Assembly: GCF_003260015.1 (NCBI RefSeq)
Contig: NZ_QCXS01000003.1
Span: 734,315-798,314 of the forward strand
DNA length: 64,000 nucleotides
Direction: 5' to 3'
Source: Nakamurella deserti
GTDB taxonomy: Bacteria > Actinomycetota > Actinomycetes > Mycobacteriales > Nakamurellaceae
This document shows, one piece after another, positions 36,084 through 44,558 of this stretch. Numbering within the stretch: the stretch's first letter is position 1; each line of letters opens with the position of its first letter. Below the pieces are notes generated by a model, which worked only from the letters and a program-made list of their open reading frames with translations, made no database searches and was not told the DNA's origin. Position numbers and translations under genes: made by a program.

Positions 36084-37671
36084 CCGGCGTGGGTGCGGCT
36101 GATGGCGGCGTCGGTCCGGCGGCTGCGGTGGTCGCGGCGACAGCGCGGGCGATAGCGGACTGCAATGGCTTGGACGTGCAGACGGCTCGGGAAGCGGCTC
36201 GGCGGGTGCTGTCTGTGGATTACTGGCGGTGGCAGGCGCAGGCCCGGGGTGCTGGGTTCTGTGCGCGCCCGGTGCGTGTGTCGGGTGGTCGATCGGTGCT
36301 GGGTGCCAGTGGTCTTCGCCAGGTGTATCGCACAGACGGTGAGCCGGATCGGGTGCTGTTGATTCGGTGCGGGAACCGTCGGGCGTCGGTGTGTCCGCCG
36401 TGCAGCCGGGAGTACAAGGGCGATGTGTGGCACCTGCTGCATGCTGGAACGGCCGGCGGCTCGAAGGGGATGCCGGAGTCGGTTGCCGCGCACCCGATGT
36501 GGTTCGTGACGTTGACTGGCCCTGGCTTCGGTGCGGTGCATGGTGCGGGGTGCGGGCGCGGAGGGTCCGGGCGGAGCGCCAGCGGAGGCCGGGCGTGCAG
36601 CGCCCAGGTGACGTGCGTGCATGGCCGGCCCCGTGTGTGCGGGTCGGTCCACTGCGAGAACGATCCGATGCTGGGTGAGGCGGTGTGCCCGGATTGCTAC
36701 GACTACCCGGGTTCGGTGGCTTTCAATTGGGCGGCGCCGGAGTTGTGGCGGCGGTTCACGATCGCGCTGCGGCGGCGGTTGGCTGGTCGGTTGGGTATCT
36801 CGGAGGCTGAGCTCGGTCGACGGGTTCGGGTCTCGTACGCGAAGGTCGCGGAGTTCCAGCGGCGTGGGGTGGTGCACTTCCACGCGATCATCCGCCTGGA
36901 CGGCGCCGGGGACGGGCATGTTCCGGTCAGGATCGGGCTGGGTGAGCCGGAGATCGCCGCCGCTATCCGGGCGGCGGCCGGGGACGTTGCGGTGACCGCC
37001 CCGACAGGCATGGCACTTCTACGGTGTTGCGGTTCGGCCGCCAGGTCGACGTACGGGCCATCGTTCAGGCTGACGTTCTCGACGGGGCCGGTGGGGTGTC
37101 GTCGGCGATGGTCGCGGCGTACATCGCGAAGTACGCGACGAAGGCCGCGGAGGACTTCGGGCTCCATTCGACGGTGCGGACCTCGTCGATGGCCCATACG
37201 GCGGGACTCCGGCCGCACACCGTGGCGTTGATGTCGGCCGCTGAGGAATTGGGCGGCTTGGAGCACTACTCCGGCATGATCCGCTGGCTGCACATGTTGG
37301 GCTTTCGCGGTCATTTTACGACGAAGTCGCGGAGCTTCTCGGTGACGCTGGGGGCGCTGCGGCAGGCGCGGCGGGACTATCAGGCAAGCCGTCGGCAGCA
37401 GCCGGCCGAATCGTTCGATCCCCCCGTCACACCGGTTACGCCCGGTGCTGGCCAGCTCGACACCCCGGATTGCGGCGGGACTCTGCTCGATCCGGCGACC
37501 GAGTCGGAGCTGTCGACCGGCGGAGACCCGGAAGAGGTGATCGAGGTGGTGGGTGACTGGAAGTTCTTAGGGCTCGGGTACACGACGCCCGGGGATGCCT
37601 TGCTGGCTGCGCATGCGTACGCCGACCACCTGGTGGACCGGTCGTTGGCCCGGGAAGCGGCGCGGCGGTGA
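36080..37671 (+). pseudogene. RepSA-like rolling-circle initiator, frameshifted
   Basis: This is a rolling-circle replication initiator of the RepSA type, split over two frames. The first part (36080 to about 37002) has C-P-P-C-S-R-E-Y-K-G-D, W-F-V-T-L-T-G-P-G-F-G, and the metal-binding V-H-F-H-A-I-I. The second part (about 37003-37671) has L-R-F-G-R-Q-V-D-V and the Y-I-A-K-Y-A-T-K-A block with the likely nicking Tyr. The frames join if one C is added to the C4 run at 36999-37002, giving an uninterrupted T-A-P-D-R-H-G-T-S-T-V-L-R-F-G. So either a one-base deletion has disabled the gene or the sequence lacks a base. The ATGA junction with traSA is intact. Confidence 0.85.
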
Positions 37672-37937
37672 GTCGGCGCCAGATGGAGCGGGCGCAGTTG
37701 CCGCTTTTCGACCTTGCGCCGATGCCGGGCGGAGCCGTGCAGCCAGCCCCGGGGCGGGTGCCTTCTCGGCTGGGGGGTCACGGAGTCAAAGGGCCCGCCG
37801 GGGCATCGCGCAGCGACGCGGCGGTGCCGTTGATGGGCGGCGAGCTGACTGGATCCCGTGGACCCACCGGCTCCGGCTCAGATGAGAAGACCAGCGCCCG
37901 CACGGGACGCAGGACCAGGAGGAACGGCGATGACTGA
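37668..37937 (+). CDS. small hypothetical protein between rep and xis
   Basis: This is an 89-residue reading of no family I know. It is rich in Gly, Ser, Arg and Pro and is probably disordered. Its GTG overlaps the rep stop as GTGA and its end overlaps the xis start by eight bases, which fits an operon gene. A short motif Q-L-P-L-F-D-L near the N-terminus is the only distinctive segment. Its place matches small spacer genes in other AICEs. It may be non-functional. Confidence 0.5.
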   Translation: MSRRQMERAQLPLFDLAPMPGGAVQPAPGRVPSRLGGHGVKGPAGASRSDAAVPLMGGELTGSRGPTGSGSDEKTSARTGRRTRRNGDD

Positions 37938-38139
37938 GGTAGCGACGGCGCGGATCGTGCTGACGATCGAGGAGGCCGCGGAACGGCTGGGGATCGGGCG
38001 GACGTTGATGTACTCGTTGGTGGCGTCCGGCGAAGTGGAGTCGGTGCAGATCGGCCGGCTGCGCCGGGTGCCGACAGACGCGTTGACTGACTTCGTTGCT
38101 CGGCTGCGCGGCGTCGGCCTGGTCAGGGACCCGGGGTGA
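37930..38139 (+). CDS. xis: excisionase, MerR/AlpA-type HTH
   Basis: This 69-residue protein is an excisionase-family helix-turn-helix: L-T-I-E-E-A-A-E-R-L-G-I-G-R-T-L-M-Y-S-L-V, followed by V-Q-I-G-R-L-R-R-V-P. It bends att DNA and steers the integrase towards excision. AGGAGG lies before the ATG at 37930. It is directly followed by, and overlaps, the integrase gene, the standard xis-int pair of AICEs. Confidence 0.88.
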   Translation: MTEVATARIVLTIEEAAERLGIGRTLMYSLVASGEVESVQIGRLRRVPTDALTDFVARLRGVGLVRDPG

Positions 38140-39362
38140 TGGCGGTGGCACGGAAGCCGAACGGCGCCTCGAGCATCTACCAGGGCGCGGACGGTTATTG
38201 GCACGGTCGGGTCACGGTGGGTGTCACCGATGATGGGCGGTCGGATCGTCGGCATGTGATGAGCAAGTCGCAGGCGGTGGTGACGAAGAAGGTCCGGGAG
38301 TTGGAGCGGCAGCGGGGCGACGGGTCGGTCCGTAAGTCGGGCAGCTCGTGGACGGTTGCGGCGTGGTTGACGCACTGGCTGGAGAACATTGCGGCCCCGT
38401 TCGTGCGGGAAAACACCATCGCCGGGTATCGGGTGGCGGTGAATGTGCACCTGATCCCGGGTGTGGGGCGGCACCGGTTGGAGCGGTTGCAGCCCGAGCA
38501 CCTGGAGACGCTGTACGTGCGGATGATGCGAGACGGAAAGTCGGCGGCTACGGCGCATCAGGCGCACCGCACGCTGCGGACGGCGTTGAACGAGGCGGTT
38601 CGGCGGGGGCATTTGAGCCGCAACCCGGCGGTGCTTGCGAAGGCTCCGCGGCTCGTCGAGCACGAGATGGAACCGTTCACGGTCGAGGAGGTGCAGCTGC
38701 TGTTGAAGACGGCGCTGACCGTGCGGAACGGGGCGCGGTGGGCGGTGGCCTTGGCGTTGGGGCTGCGGCAGGGCGAGGCGCTGGGGTTGCAGTGGTCGGA
38801 TGTCGACCTGGACTCCGGGTCGTTGATGGTCCGGCGAGCACGCCTGCGCCCGCGGTGGGGTCACGGCTGCGGCGGGACATGCGGCCGGAAGACCGGTGGT
38901 CAGTGCCCGTCGCGCGTTGCTGAGCGGTCCGAGACCTCGGAGACCAAGTCGCGGGCGGGGCGGCGTGCGGTGGGTCTGCCGGGCCAGCTGGTGCATCTGT
39001 TGCGGGAGCATCGGGTGGCGCAGGAGCGTGAGCGCCTGGTGGCGGCGCAGTTGTGGGTGGACGGGGATTGGGTGTTCGCGACGCCGACGGGTGCGCCGAT
39101 CAACCCGCGCACGGATTACACGGACTGGAAGCGCCTTCTCCTGGCCGCCGGCGTCCGGGATGCTCGGCTGCACGATGCCCGGCACACCGCGGCCACGGTT
39201 CTGCTGATTTTGGGGGTCCCGGAGCGGGCGGTCATGGGGATCATGGGCTGGTCGCACAGCGCGATGGCGGCTCGGTACCAGCATGTGACCACGGCTATTC
39301 AGCGGGACATCGCGGACCGCGTCGGCGGCCTGATCTGGTCTGGTCCTGGCGACGGTCGGTAG
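38139..39362 (+). CDS. int: tyrosine integrase of the AICE
   Basis: This 407-residue site-specific tyrosine recombinase has an N-terminal arm-binding region, a SAM-like core-binding domain (about residues 65-150) and a catalytic domain. The catalytic domain carries L-G-L-R-Q-G-E-A-L (first Arg), H-D-A-R-H-T-A (His-x-x-Arg), G-W-S-H and the terminal Y-Q-H-V nucleophile Tyr. An insert with several Cys (H-G-C-G-G-T-C-G) lies between, as in many AICE integrases. The ATG at 38139 overlaps the xis stop by one base; GTG 38136 is the alternative. It lies next to attR and should recombine the 57-bp tRNA-Ser core. Confidence 0.94.
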   Translation: MAVARKPNGASSIYQGADGYWHGRVTVGVTDDGRSDRRHVMSKSQAVVTKKVRELERQRGDGSVRKSGSSWTVAAWLTHWLENIAAPFVRENTIAGYRVAVNVHLIPGVGRHRLERLQPEHLETLYVRMMRDGKSAATAHQAHRTLRTALNEAVRRGHLSRNPAVLAKAPRLVEHEMEPFTVEEVQLLLKTALTVRNGARWAVALALGLRQGEALGLQWSDVDLDSGSLMVRRARLRPRWGHGCGGTCGRKTGGQCPSRVAERSETSETKSRAGRRAVGLPGQLVHLLREHRVAQERERLVAAQLWVDGDWVFATPTGAPINPRTDYTDWKRLLLAAGVRDARLHDARHTAATVLLILGVPERAVMGIMGWSHSAMAARYQHVTTAIQRDIADRVGGLIWSGPGDGR

Positions 39363-39424
39363 GCGGTGGCCGCGGCACAAGGCGGGTGGTGCTCAAGCCC
39401 CCCGGAGTGCATGCGAGGAGTACG

Positions 39425-39453
39425 AGAGGCGCCCGCCGACGGTGGGCGCCTCT
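39425..39453 (+). terminator. terminator after the integrase
   Basis: AGAGGCGCCC pairs perfectly with GGGCGCCTCT across a nine-base loop, followed by TTCGTTT. It closes the pra-to-int operon about 60 bases after the int stop. Confidence 0.75.
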
Positions 39454-39529
39454 TTCGTTTGCGCAGTTGACGGCCTGGGCTTCTCCGTCACGGCCGATGC
39501 GCTCGCGTGCGGCTGGCGAAGGCCCTATC

Positions 39530-39547
39530 GAGACTGGAACTGAGACT
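39530..39547. repeat. candidate integrase arm site, right
   Basis: GAGACTGGAACTGAGACT lies 58 bases inside attR. It matches 27172-27189 except at one base. It is an arm-site candidate. Confidence 0.4.
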
Positions 39548-39605
39548 GGACGCACAACGCCGGGCTACCCGTGGAGGGGATGCCCGGCGTTTGTGCTGCT
39601 CAACT

Positions 39606-39662
39606 GCGGTGGCGGTGGGATTTGAACCCACGGAACGCTTTCACGCTCACACGCTTTCGAGG
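39606..39662. repeat. attR, 57-bp direct repeat
   Basis: This is the second copy of the 57-bp core. It forms the 3' portion of the intact tRNA-Ser gene, so insertion preserved the tRNA. Confidence 0.93.
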
Positions 39663-39693
39663 CGTGCTCCTTAGGCCGCTCGGACACGCCACC
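39607..39693 (-). tRNA. tRNA-Ser(CGA)
   Basis: On the minus strand the acceptor GGTGGCG pairs with CGCCACC, discriminator G. The anticodon loop CTCGAAA gives anticodon CGA (reads UCG). A long class II variable arm typical of tRNA-Ser is present, and the T-stem GTGGG/CCCAC encloses TTCAAAT. CCA is not encoded. The 3' part is the integration site of the AICE. Confidence 0.96.
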
Positions 39694-39735
39694 GCGGAGC
39701 ACTTTACCGGAGCCGCGGGGTGCTCCGGACCATCG

Positions 39736-40206
39736 TCAGGCCGGATCGCCGTCGCGGTGGGTGCGGAAGAAGTCGCGCAGCAGCGCGGCGCACTCGTCCT
39801 CGAGCACCCCGCCGACGACCTCGACCCGGTGGGTCAGCCGACGGTCGCGCAGGACGTCCCACAACGACCCGGCCGCGCCGGTCTTGGGTTCCCAGCAGCC
39901 GAACACCACGCGCTCGACCCTGGCCAGCCCGATCGCCCCGGCGCACATCGTGCACGGCTCGACGGTCACCGCCAGGGTGCATCCGGTCAGCCGCCACGCA
40001 CCGAGCCGGGCGGCCGCGTCGCGCAGCGCCTCGATCTCGGCGTGCGCGGTGGGGTCACCGGCGGCCTCCCGCCGGTTGTGACCGCGTCCGACCACCGCAC
40101 CGGTGGCGTCGAGGACGACGGCGCCGATCGGCACGTCACCGGACGGCAACGAGTGGCGGGCCTCGGTCAGCGCGCGGCGGACCAGCGGCTCCAGCTGCTG
40201 CCGCAA
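39736..40206 (-). CDS. tadA: tRNA adenosine(34) deaminase
   Basis: This is a 156-residue zinc deaminase. H-A-E holds the zinc His and the proton-shuttling Glu, and P-C-T-M-C holds the two zinc Cys. TadA converts the wobble adenosine of tRNA-Arg to inosine. The only fitting start is TTG at 40206, four bases after the stop of the upstream partner gene, so the two are coupled. The tRNA-Ser gene follows 42 bases downstream on the same strand. I recall a similar tRNA-Ser/tadA/tyrA neighbourhood in mycobacteria. Confidence 0.93.
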   Translation of the reverse strand: MRQQLEPLVRRALTEARHSLPSGDVPIGAVVLDATGAVVGRGHNRREAAGDPTAHAEIEALRDAAARLGAWRLTGCTLAVTVEPCTMCAGAIGLARVERVVFGCWEPKTGAAGSLWDVLRDRRLTHRVEVVGGVLEDECAALLRDFFRTHRDGDPA

Positions 40207-40210
40207 GGGG

Positions 40211-40687
40211 TCAGAGCTTGTCGATGACGCGCTGCAGCTCGTCCTCGAAACCGGCGCGCCGGGCGATCACCACGAGCTGCTCGTCGGGGTACATCTCGTC
40301 GTCGTCGACGATGAGCTGCATCTCCTGCTCGGGCACCCCGAGGTCGGCCAGCAGCGCCATGTCGCCCTCCGGCCAGGCGTCGTCGTCGACCTCGTCCTCG
40401 TCCGGGGTCTCGACGTGCAGCAGGTCCAGCACGTCGGCGGCGAGGTCGAAGTCCAGCGCGGCGGTGGCGTCGGAGAGCAACAGGGCCACCCCGCCGGGCA
40501 CGGGCCGGATGACGACGAAGAACTCGTCCTCGATGCAGACCAACCCGAACACCGCGCCCTCGGTGGCGACCCGGCGCAGGCCGGTGATGATGCCGTCCAG
40601 ATCGTCCAGCAGCTCGGGAGCGAGCAGCGAGCAGCGCCACTTACCTTCGGCGCGGACTACCGCCACAGCGAAACCGTCGGTGCTCAC
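40211..40687 (-). CDS. tRNA adenosine deaminase-associated protein
   Basis: This 158-residue protein is from an actinobacterial family regularly found beside tadA. It is acidic, with a D-E-D-E-V-D-D-D-A-W run, and ends in an amphipathic R-R-A-G-F-E-D-E-L-Q-R-V-I segment. There is no catalytic motif. It starts at GTG 40687 and is followed after four bases by tadA, so a partner role is likely but unproven. It is divergent from tyrA. Confidence 0.85.
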   Translation of the reverse strand: MSTDGFAVAVVRAEGKWRCSLLAPELLDDLDGIITGLRRVATEGAVFGLVCIEDEFFVVIRPVPGGVALLLSDATAALDFDLAADVLDLLHVETPDEDEVDDDAWPEGDMALLADLGVPEQEMQLIVDDDEMYPDEQLVVIARRAGFEDELQRVIDKL

Positions 40688-40872
40688 GCGGGGAACGGTA
40701 CGCGGGCGGGTGCGGGACGGCCAACACGGCCGGGCGACCCGTGCCGACGCGCACGTTCCGGGGTGTGTCCACACCGGATGCTGGCGGCCGGACCATCGTT
40801 GCGACAGGATCGTGGCTCGTGACTTCCTCGTCGATGCCCCACCAGGGTGACGGGCCAACCTCTGGAGGCATC

Positions 40873-41886
40873 TTGTCGACTCCCCCGCCGGGCGGCACGC
40901 TGCCGCCGGTGTGCGTCCTCGGGCTCGGGCTGATCGGCGGATCGCTGCTGCGGGCCGCCGCGCCGGCCACCACCGTCTACGGCTGGTCGCGCAGCGCGGA
41001 CACCCGGGCCGCCGCCGCCGGGGACGGCTTCACCGTGCTGGACGACCTCGACGCCACCCTCGACCGCGCCCGCGCCGACGACGCCCTGGTGGTGCTGGCC
41101 TCGCCGGTCACCGCCTTCCGCACGCTGTTGAAGTCGGTCCACGAGCGCGCCCCGCAGGTCCGGCTGACCGACGTCGCCAGTGTCAAGGGCAGCGTCGCGC
41201 AGTGGGTCGCCGAACTGGCCCCCCGGACCCGGTTCGTCGGCTCGCACCCGATGGCCGGCACCCAGCACTCCGGCTGGGAGGCCGGATCCGCCGACCTCTT
41301 CGCCGGCGCCGCCTGGGTGACCTGCCTCGACGAGGACGCCGACGTCGCCGACTGGGTGCCGGTCGCGCGCCTCGGTCTGGCCGTCGGGAGCCGCATCGTC
41401 CCCTGCGAGGCGGTCGCCCACGACCGCGCGGCGGCGCGGATCTCCCACCTCCCGCACCTGATGGCGTGCGCGATGGCGCAGGTCGGCGAGATGGGCGGGG
41501 AGCTCGCGATGGCCCTCGCGGCCGGCTCGTTCGCCGACGGCACCCGCGTCGCGGCCACCCGGCCGGAGCTGATGCGGGCGATGTGCGAGAACAACGCCGC
41601 CGCGCTCGTGGACGCGCTCGACGACGTGCTGGGCATCCTCGGGGTGGCCCGGGCGTCGCTGGCGTCGACCGGTTCGCTGCAGAAGATCACCTCCGGTGGC
41701 CACGACGCCCGGATGCTGTTCGAGGGGCGCGGCGCTGACCTCATCTCCGTCCAGCTCGACGGCGACGACCTCGTCGACCAGCTGCTGTCCGTCGGCGTCG
41801 CGGGCGGCCACGTCAGCGGGATCACCGGCCCCGACGACGCCCCGCTCGTCGACGCCCACTACCCCGACCCGGCCGGCCTGGACTGA
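40873..41886 (+). CDS. tyrA: prephenate dehydrogenase
   Basis: This is a prephenate dehydrogenase of about 337 residues, which makes 4-hydroxyphenylpyruvate for tyrosine synthesis with NAD+. The Rossmann motif G-L-G-L-I-G-G-S lies at the N-terminus. V-G-S-H-P-M-A-G-T with the catalytic His, and the R-I-S-H-L-P-H block, follow. I favour the TTG at 40873, which has GGAGG at ideal spacing; in-frame GTG and ATG codons 40-55 bases upstream are the alternatives. The C-terminus lacks an obvious ACT domain. It is divergent from the tadA pair. Confidence 0.92.
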   Translation: MSTPPPGGTLPPVCVLGLGLIGGSLLRAAAPATTVYGWSRSADTRAAAAGDGFTVLDDLDATLDRARADDALVVLASPVTAFRTLLKSVHERAPQVRLTDVASVKGSVAQWVAELAPRTRFVGSHPMAGTQHSGWEAGSADLFAGAAWVTCLDEDADVADWVPVARLGLAVGSRIVPCEAVAHDRAAARISHLPHLMACAMAQVGEMGGELAMALAAGSFADGTRVAATRPELMRAMCENNAAALVDALDDVLGILGVARASLASTGSLQKITSGGHDARMLFEGRGADLISVQLDGDDLVDQLLSVGVAGGHVSGITGPDDAPLVDAHYPDPAGLD

Positions 41887-41940
41887 CGGCCGGCGGGGGG
41901 CGCTGAACTGCACGGATGCACGCCGACCCCGCGTGGATGA

Positions 41941-41962
41941 CCCGGACGGGCGCCCGTCCGGG
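41941..41962. promoter_or_regulatory. 22-bp perfect palindrome before a membrane-protein gene
   Basis: CCCGGACGGGC is directly followed by its reverse complement, without a loop. It ends 16 bases before the chosen start of the next gene. It may be a tyrA terminator or an operator. There is no T-run. Confidence 0.35.
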
Positions 41963-41978
41963 CCGTATCCTCGACCTC

Positions 41979-43304
41979 ATGCAGCGACTCGGCGCCTTCC
42001 TCAAGACCTACTGGACCCGCGGGGAGCCGGGCCGCCCGACGCCGCGTTCGGTCCAGGTGCTGATGCTGCGCTGGTGGGTGGCCGCCCTGGCGTTCAAGCT
42101 GATCGGCTCCAGCTGGGACGTGTCATGGCACTTCAAGTGGCTGCGCGACGACCTGGCGCCGCCGCACCTGATCAACACCGTCGGCACGGGCATCGCCGTC
42201 GCGCTCGTCCTGGTGCACTCGTTCACCGGCTACGGGGTGGACCGGCTGTCGCTGCGCATCATGCAGTGGGGCACCGGCGTCTTCCTCATCGCCGCCCCCA
42301 TCGACGTCATCAACCACCGGGTGAACGGTCTGGACCTCACCGCCTGGTCGCCGTCGCACGCGATGCTCTACGTCGGTACCGCGATCATGATCGCCGGCAT
42401 CATCCGCGCGTGGTACCTGCTGTACCCGCACGACGGCCGCTTCGGCTGGCAGTGGACCGGCGGCCTGGTCGCGCTGTTCGCCTTCTTCTTCGAGAACGCG
42501 CACTTCGCGCAGCTGCAGCAGGAGTACGGCATCCTCGAGATGGCGTCCTGGTTCCGCGGGACGCCGTACGCGGAGAGCGAGCTGCTCACCTTCGCCGCCG
42601 ACCAGTTGGGCCGCGGCGTCGACGACATCGCCCTCGAGGGCTTCGCGCTCCCCATCCCGCCGTGGGTCTACCCGATCTGGGCGATGGTCGTCTGCGTCCC
42701 GATCCTGATGGTGGCGCGGGTGATGGTCGGCAAGGTCTGGACTGCGACCGTCATCACCGGCGCCTACGTGCTGTACCGCTCGGTCATCTGGCCGCTGCTG
42801 GTGGTCGGCGACTTCCCGCCCTCGGTGGTGCCGTTCTGGATGGTCGTGGTGGGCCTGGCCGTGGACGCGGTGTTCCTGGTGCGGGTGAACCCGTACCTGC
42901 GGGCCGCGATCGGCGGGCTGGCCGTCACCGCCGTGGGCTACGGCGCGCTGTGGGTGCAGAACCTGCTGTCGTCCACCCCCACCGACCTCGGTGCGATGGA
43001 CGTCGCCCGGATGCGCGAGGCCTACGAGAGCGGCCGCAACCTGGCCGCCGTGCCGGTCGACTTCGGCTCGATCGTCTGGGCGCTGCCGGGTGCGCTGGTC
43101 ACCTGGCTGGTGATGACCTATCTCCTGCAGCGCTGGACCGGTGTCGACACCCCACGGCCGCCGGCGCTCGCCGTGACCTTCGCCCCCGAGCCGGAGCGCG
43201 GCCTGAACGGCCACCTGACCGGTGCGCCGCTCAACCCGCCGACGCCGCGGGCCGGCCACACCGGGCACCGTCCGCGCGCCCGCTCGGGCGCCCGGAGCCG
43301 CTGA
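41979..43304 (+). CDS. multi-pass membrane protein of unknown function
   Basis: This 441-residue protein has about ten hydrophobic helices. An early S-S-W-D-V-S-W-H-F-K-W-L segment is followed by W-S-P-S-H-A-M-L-Y and F-F-F-E-N-A-H-F-A-Q, with several His and Trp near the membrane face. The C-terminal 60 residues are Pro/Arg-rich and polar. I do not recognise a characterised family. The ATG at 41979 starts just before the first polar/hydrophobic region; upstream ATGs exist at 41916 and 41937 without better ribosome-binding sites. It lies next to a CopD-like gene on the opposite strand, which may hint at metal handling. Confidence 0.75.
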   Translation: MQRLGAFLKTYWTRGEPGRPTPRSVQVLMLRWWVAALAFKLIGSSWDVSWHFKWLRDDLAPPHLINTVGTGIAVALVLVHSFTGYGVDRLSLRIMQWGTGVFLIAAPIDVINHRVNGLDLTAWSPSHAMLYVGTAIMIAGIIRAWYLLYPHDGRFGWQWTGGLVALFAFFFENAHFAQLQQEYGILEMASWFRGTPYAESELLTFAADQLGRGVDDIALEGFALPIPPWVYPIWAMVVCVPILMVARVMVGKVWTATVITGAYVLYRSVIWPLLVVGDFPPSVVPFWMVVVGLAVDAVFLVRVNPYLRAAIGGLAVTAVGYGALWVQNLLSSTPTDLGAMDVARMREAYESGRNLAAVPVDFGSIVWALPGALVTWLVMTYLLQRWTGVDTPRPPALAVTFAPEPERGLNGHLTGAPLNPPTPRAGHTGHRPRARSGARSR

Positions 43305-43314
43305 CGCAGGCTCG

Positions 43315-43349
43315 CGTGCCGCCGCCGGGCACCGTGTCCCGGCGGCACG
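43315..43349. terminator. hairpin between convergent genes
   Basis: CGTGCCGCCG pairs perfectly with CGGCGGCACG over 15 bases. It lies between the membrane protein (plus) and the second CopD-like gene (minus). Confidence 0.55.
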
Positions 43350-43391
43350 TGCACCGCCGCACCCGAAGGGCGGCCCGACCCGGGCCACAGG

Positions 43392-44519
43392 TCAGTAGGG
43401 CGCCGAGCGGGTGAGCACCACGGCGACGCCGTAGGCGATCGCCATCACGACCAGCTCGAAGCCGCACCACACCGCCACCGCGGTCGGCCTGCGGTCGCTG
43501 ATACGGACCAGCATCCCGCGCCGGACGCCGACCGCCAGGGCGGCGATGACGGCGACGCACACCAGCTTGACGATCATCAGCTGCCCGTAGTGGGTGGTCC
43601 AGAGGGAGTCCGGCAGCGGCACCGTGATGTCGGCGGTGGCCAGCATCGACAGCCCGCTGAAGACGCCGCTGGCCGCGACGATGAACACGCAGTAGGTGGC
43701 CAGTTTGGAGAACCGCGGGAGTGCCACCGCCAGCAGGTGCGGCCGGCGGGCGAGGAAGACGATGGTCGCGCCCAGCCCGCCGACCCACGCGGCGGCCCCG
43801 ATCAGGTGCAGCTCCATCGACATCATCATCAGGTCGTGGTAGATCCAGTCGGTCGCGTGCCCGGTGAGCGGGATCGGGAGCAGACCGAACGCGGCGACAC
43901 CGGCGCGCAGCTCCGCGGGCACCGACTCGCCCCGGCGGACCGCGACCCGGCACAGCCACACCGACAGCAGGCCGATGCCCGCGACCGTCAGCAGGCCCTT
44001 GCCGGCCGGCACCCCGACGACGTAGTTCAAGACCAGATCCGGTGAGCCCACCAGGTACTGCAGGAACGACAGCGGGGCGGTCAGCAGGTCCAGCGCCGGG
44101 GAGGTCCGGGTCGGGAACTCGGTCGGATAGACCTCGACCGACAGCAGCACCAGGCTGACCAGTGCCGATCCCACCCACGTCCACGACGACCACAGGGCCG
44201 CGCGCCGCGCGGTGCGCATCACCGGCTCCGTCCGGTCGGGGTCGTCGAAGCCCAGGAACTTGGCCAGCAGGGCGAGGCCCATGGTGGTCACCACGCTGAC
44301 GTCCAGCAGCACCCGGACGACGGGCACGCCGTACTTGACGGCCACCGACGGTGCCGGCAGACCGGGCAGCGCCGCGGCTCCGGTGACCGTCTCGGCGATC
44401 AGGGCGGTGGCCACCGCGACCCCGGCGAGCAGCACGACGAACCAGCCCGCCGAGGACACCATCCCGGCGAACCGCGGCCGGGGACCCGGCGTCGCGGGCA
44501 GGGAACGGCGGGTCGTCAC
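43392..44519 (-). CDS. second CopD-like membrane protein
   Basis: This 375-residue protein has about nine membrane helices. The CopD-like region includes P-L-T-G-H-A-T-D-W-I-Y-H-D, M-E-L-H-L-I-G-A-A-A-W-V-G-G-L and L-P-R-F-S-K-L-A-T-Y, parallel to the protein at 15-16 kb. It probably takes part in copper traffic. The GTG at 44519 was chosen; a GTG at 44543 would add eight residues. It is followed by a hairpin and lies convergent with the multi-pass membrane protein. No CopC partner is seen nearby. Confidence 0.82.
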   Translation of the reverse strand: MTTRRSLPATPGPRPRFAGMVSSAGWFVVLLAGVAVATALIAETVTGAAALPGLPAPSVAVKYGVPVVRVLLDVSVVTTMGLALLAKFLGFDDPDRTEPVMRTARRAALWSSWTWVGSALVSLVLLSVEVYPTEFPTRTSPALDLLTAPLSFLQYLVGSPDLVLNYVVGVPAGKGLLTVAGIGLLSVWLCRVAVRRGESVPAELRAGVAAFGLLPIPLTGHATDWIYHDLMMMSMELHLIGAAAWVGGLGATIVFLARRPHLLAVALPRFSKLATYCVFIVAASGVFSGLSMLATADITVPLPDSLWTTHYGQLMIVKLVCVAVIAALAVGVRRGMLVRISDRRPTAVAVWCGFELVVMAIAYGVAVVLTRSAPY

Positions 44520-44558
44520 CCGTCCATGGTGACAGAGCGGCACCGCCGCACGCCGGTG

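Larger units (their letters stand above)
27019..39662 (+). mobile_element. integrated AICE in the 3' end of tRNA-Ser
   Basis: This is an actinomycete integrative and conjugative element of about 12.6 kb. It is bounded by a 57-bp direct repeat that duplicates the 3' part of tRNA-Ser(CGA). The backbone order is: NUDIX, XRE regulator (minus), Pra-like, TraSA-like FtsK translocase, RepSA-like initiator, small protein, Xis, Int, terminator, att. This is the pSAM2-type plan, with rolling-circle replication and FtsK-type double-stranded DNA transfer. The left half (27.7-32.3 kb) is cargo with visibly lower GC; line 29941-30000, for example, has 30 G or C of 60. The replication gene is frameshifted, so autonomous transfer may be impaired. 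Confidence 0.9.
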
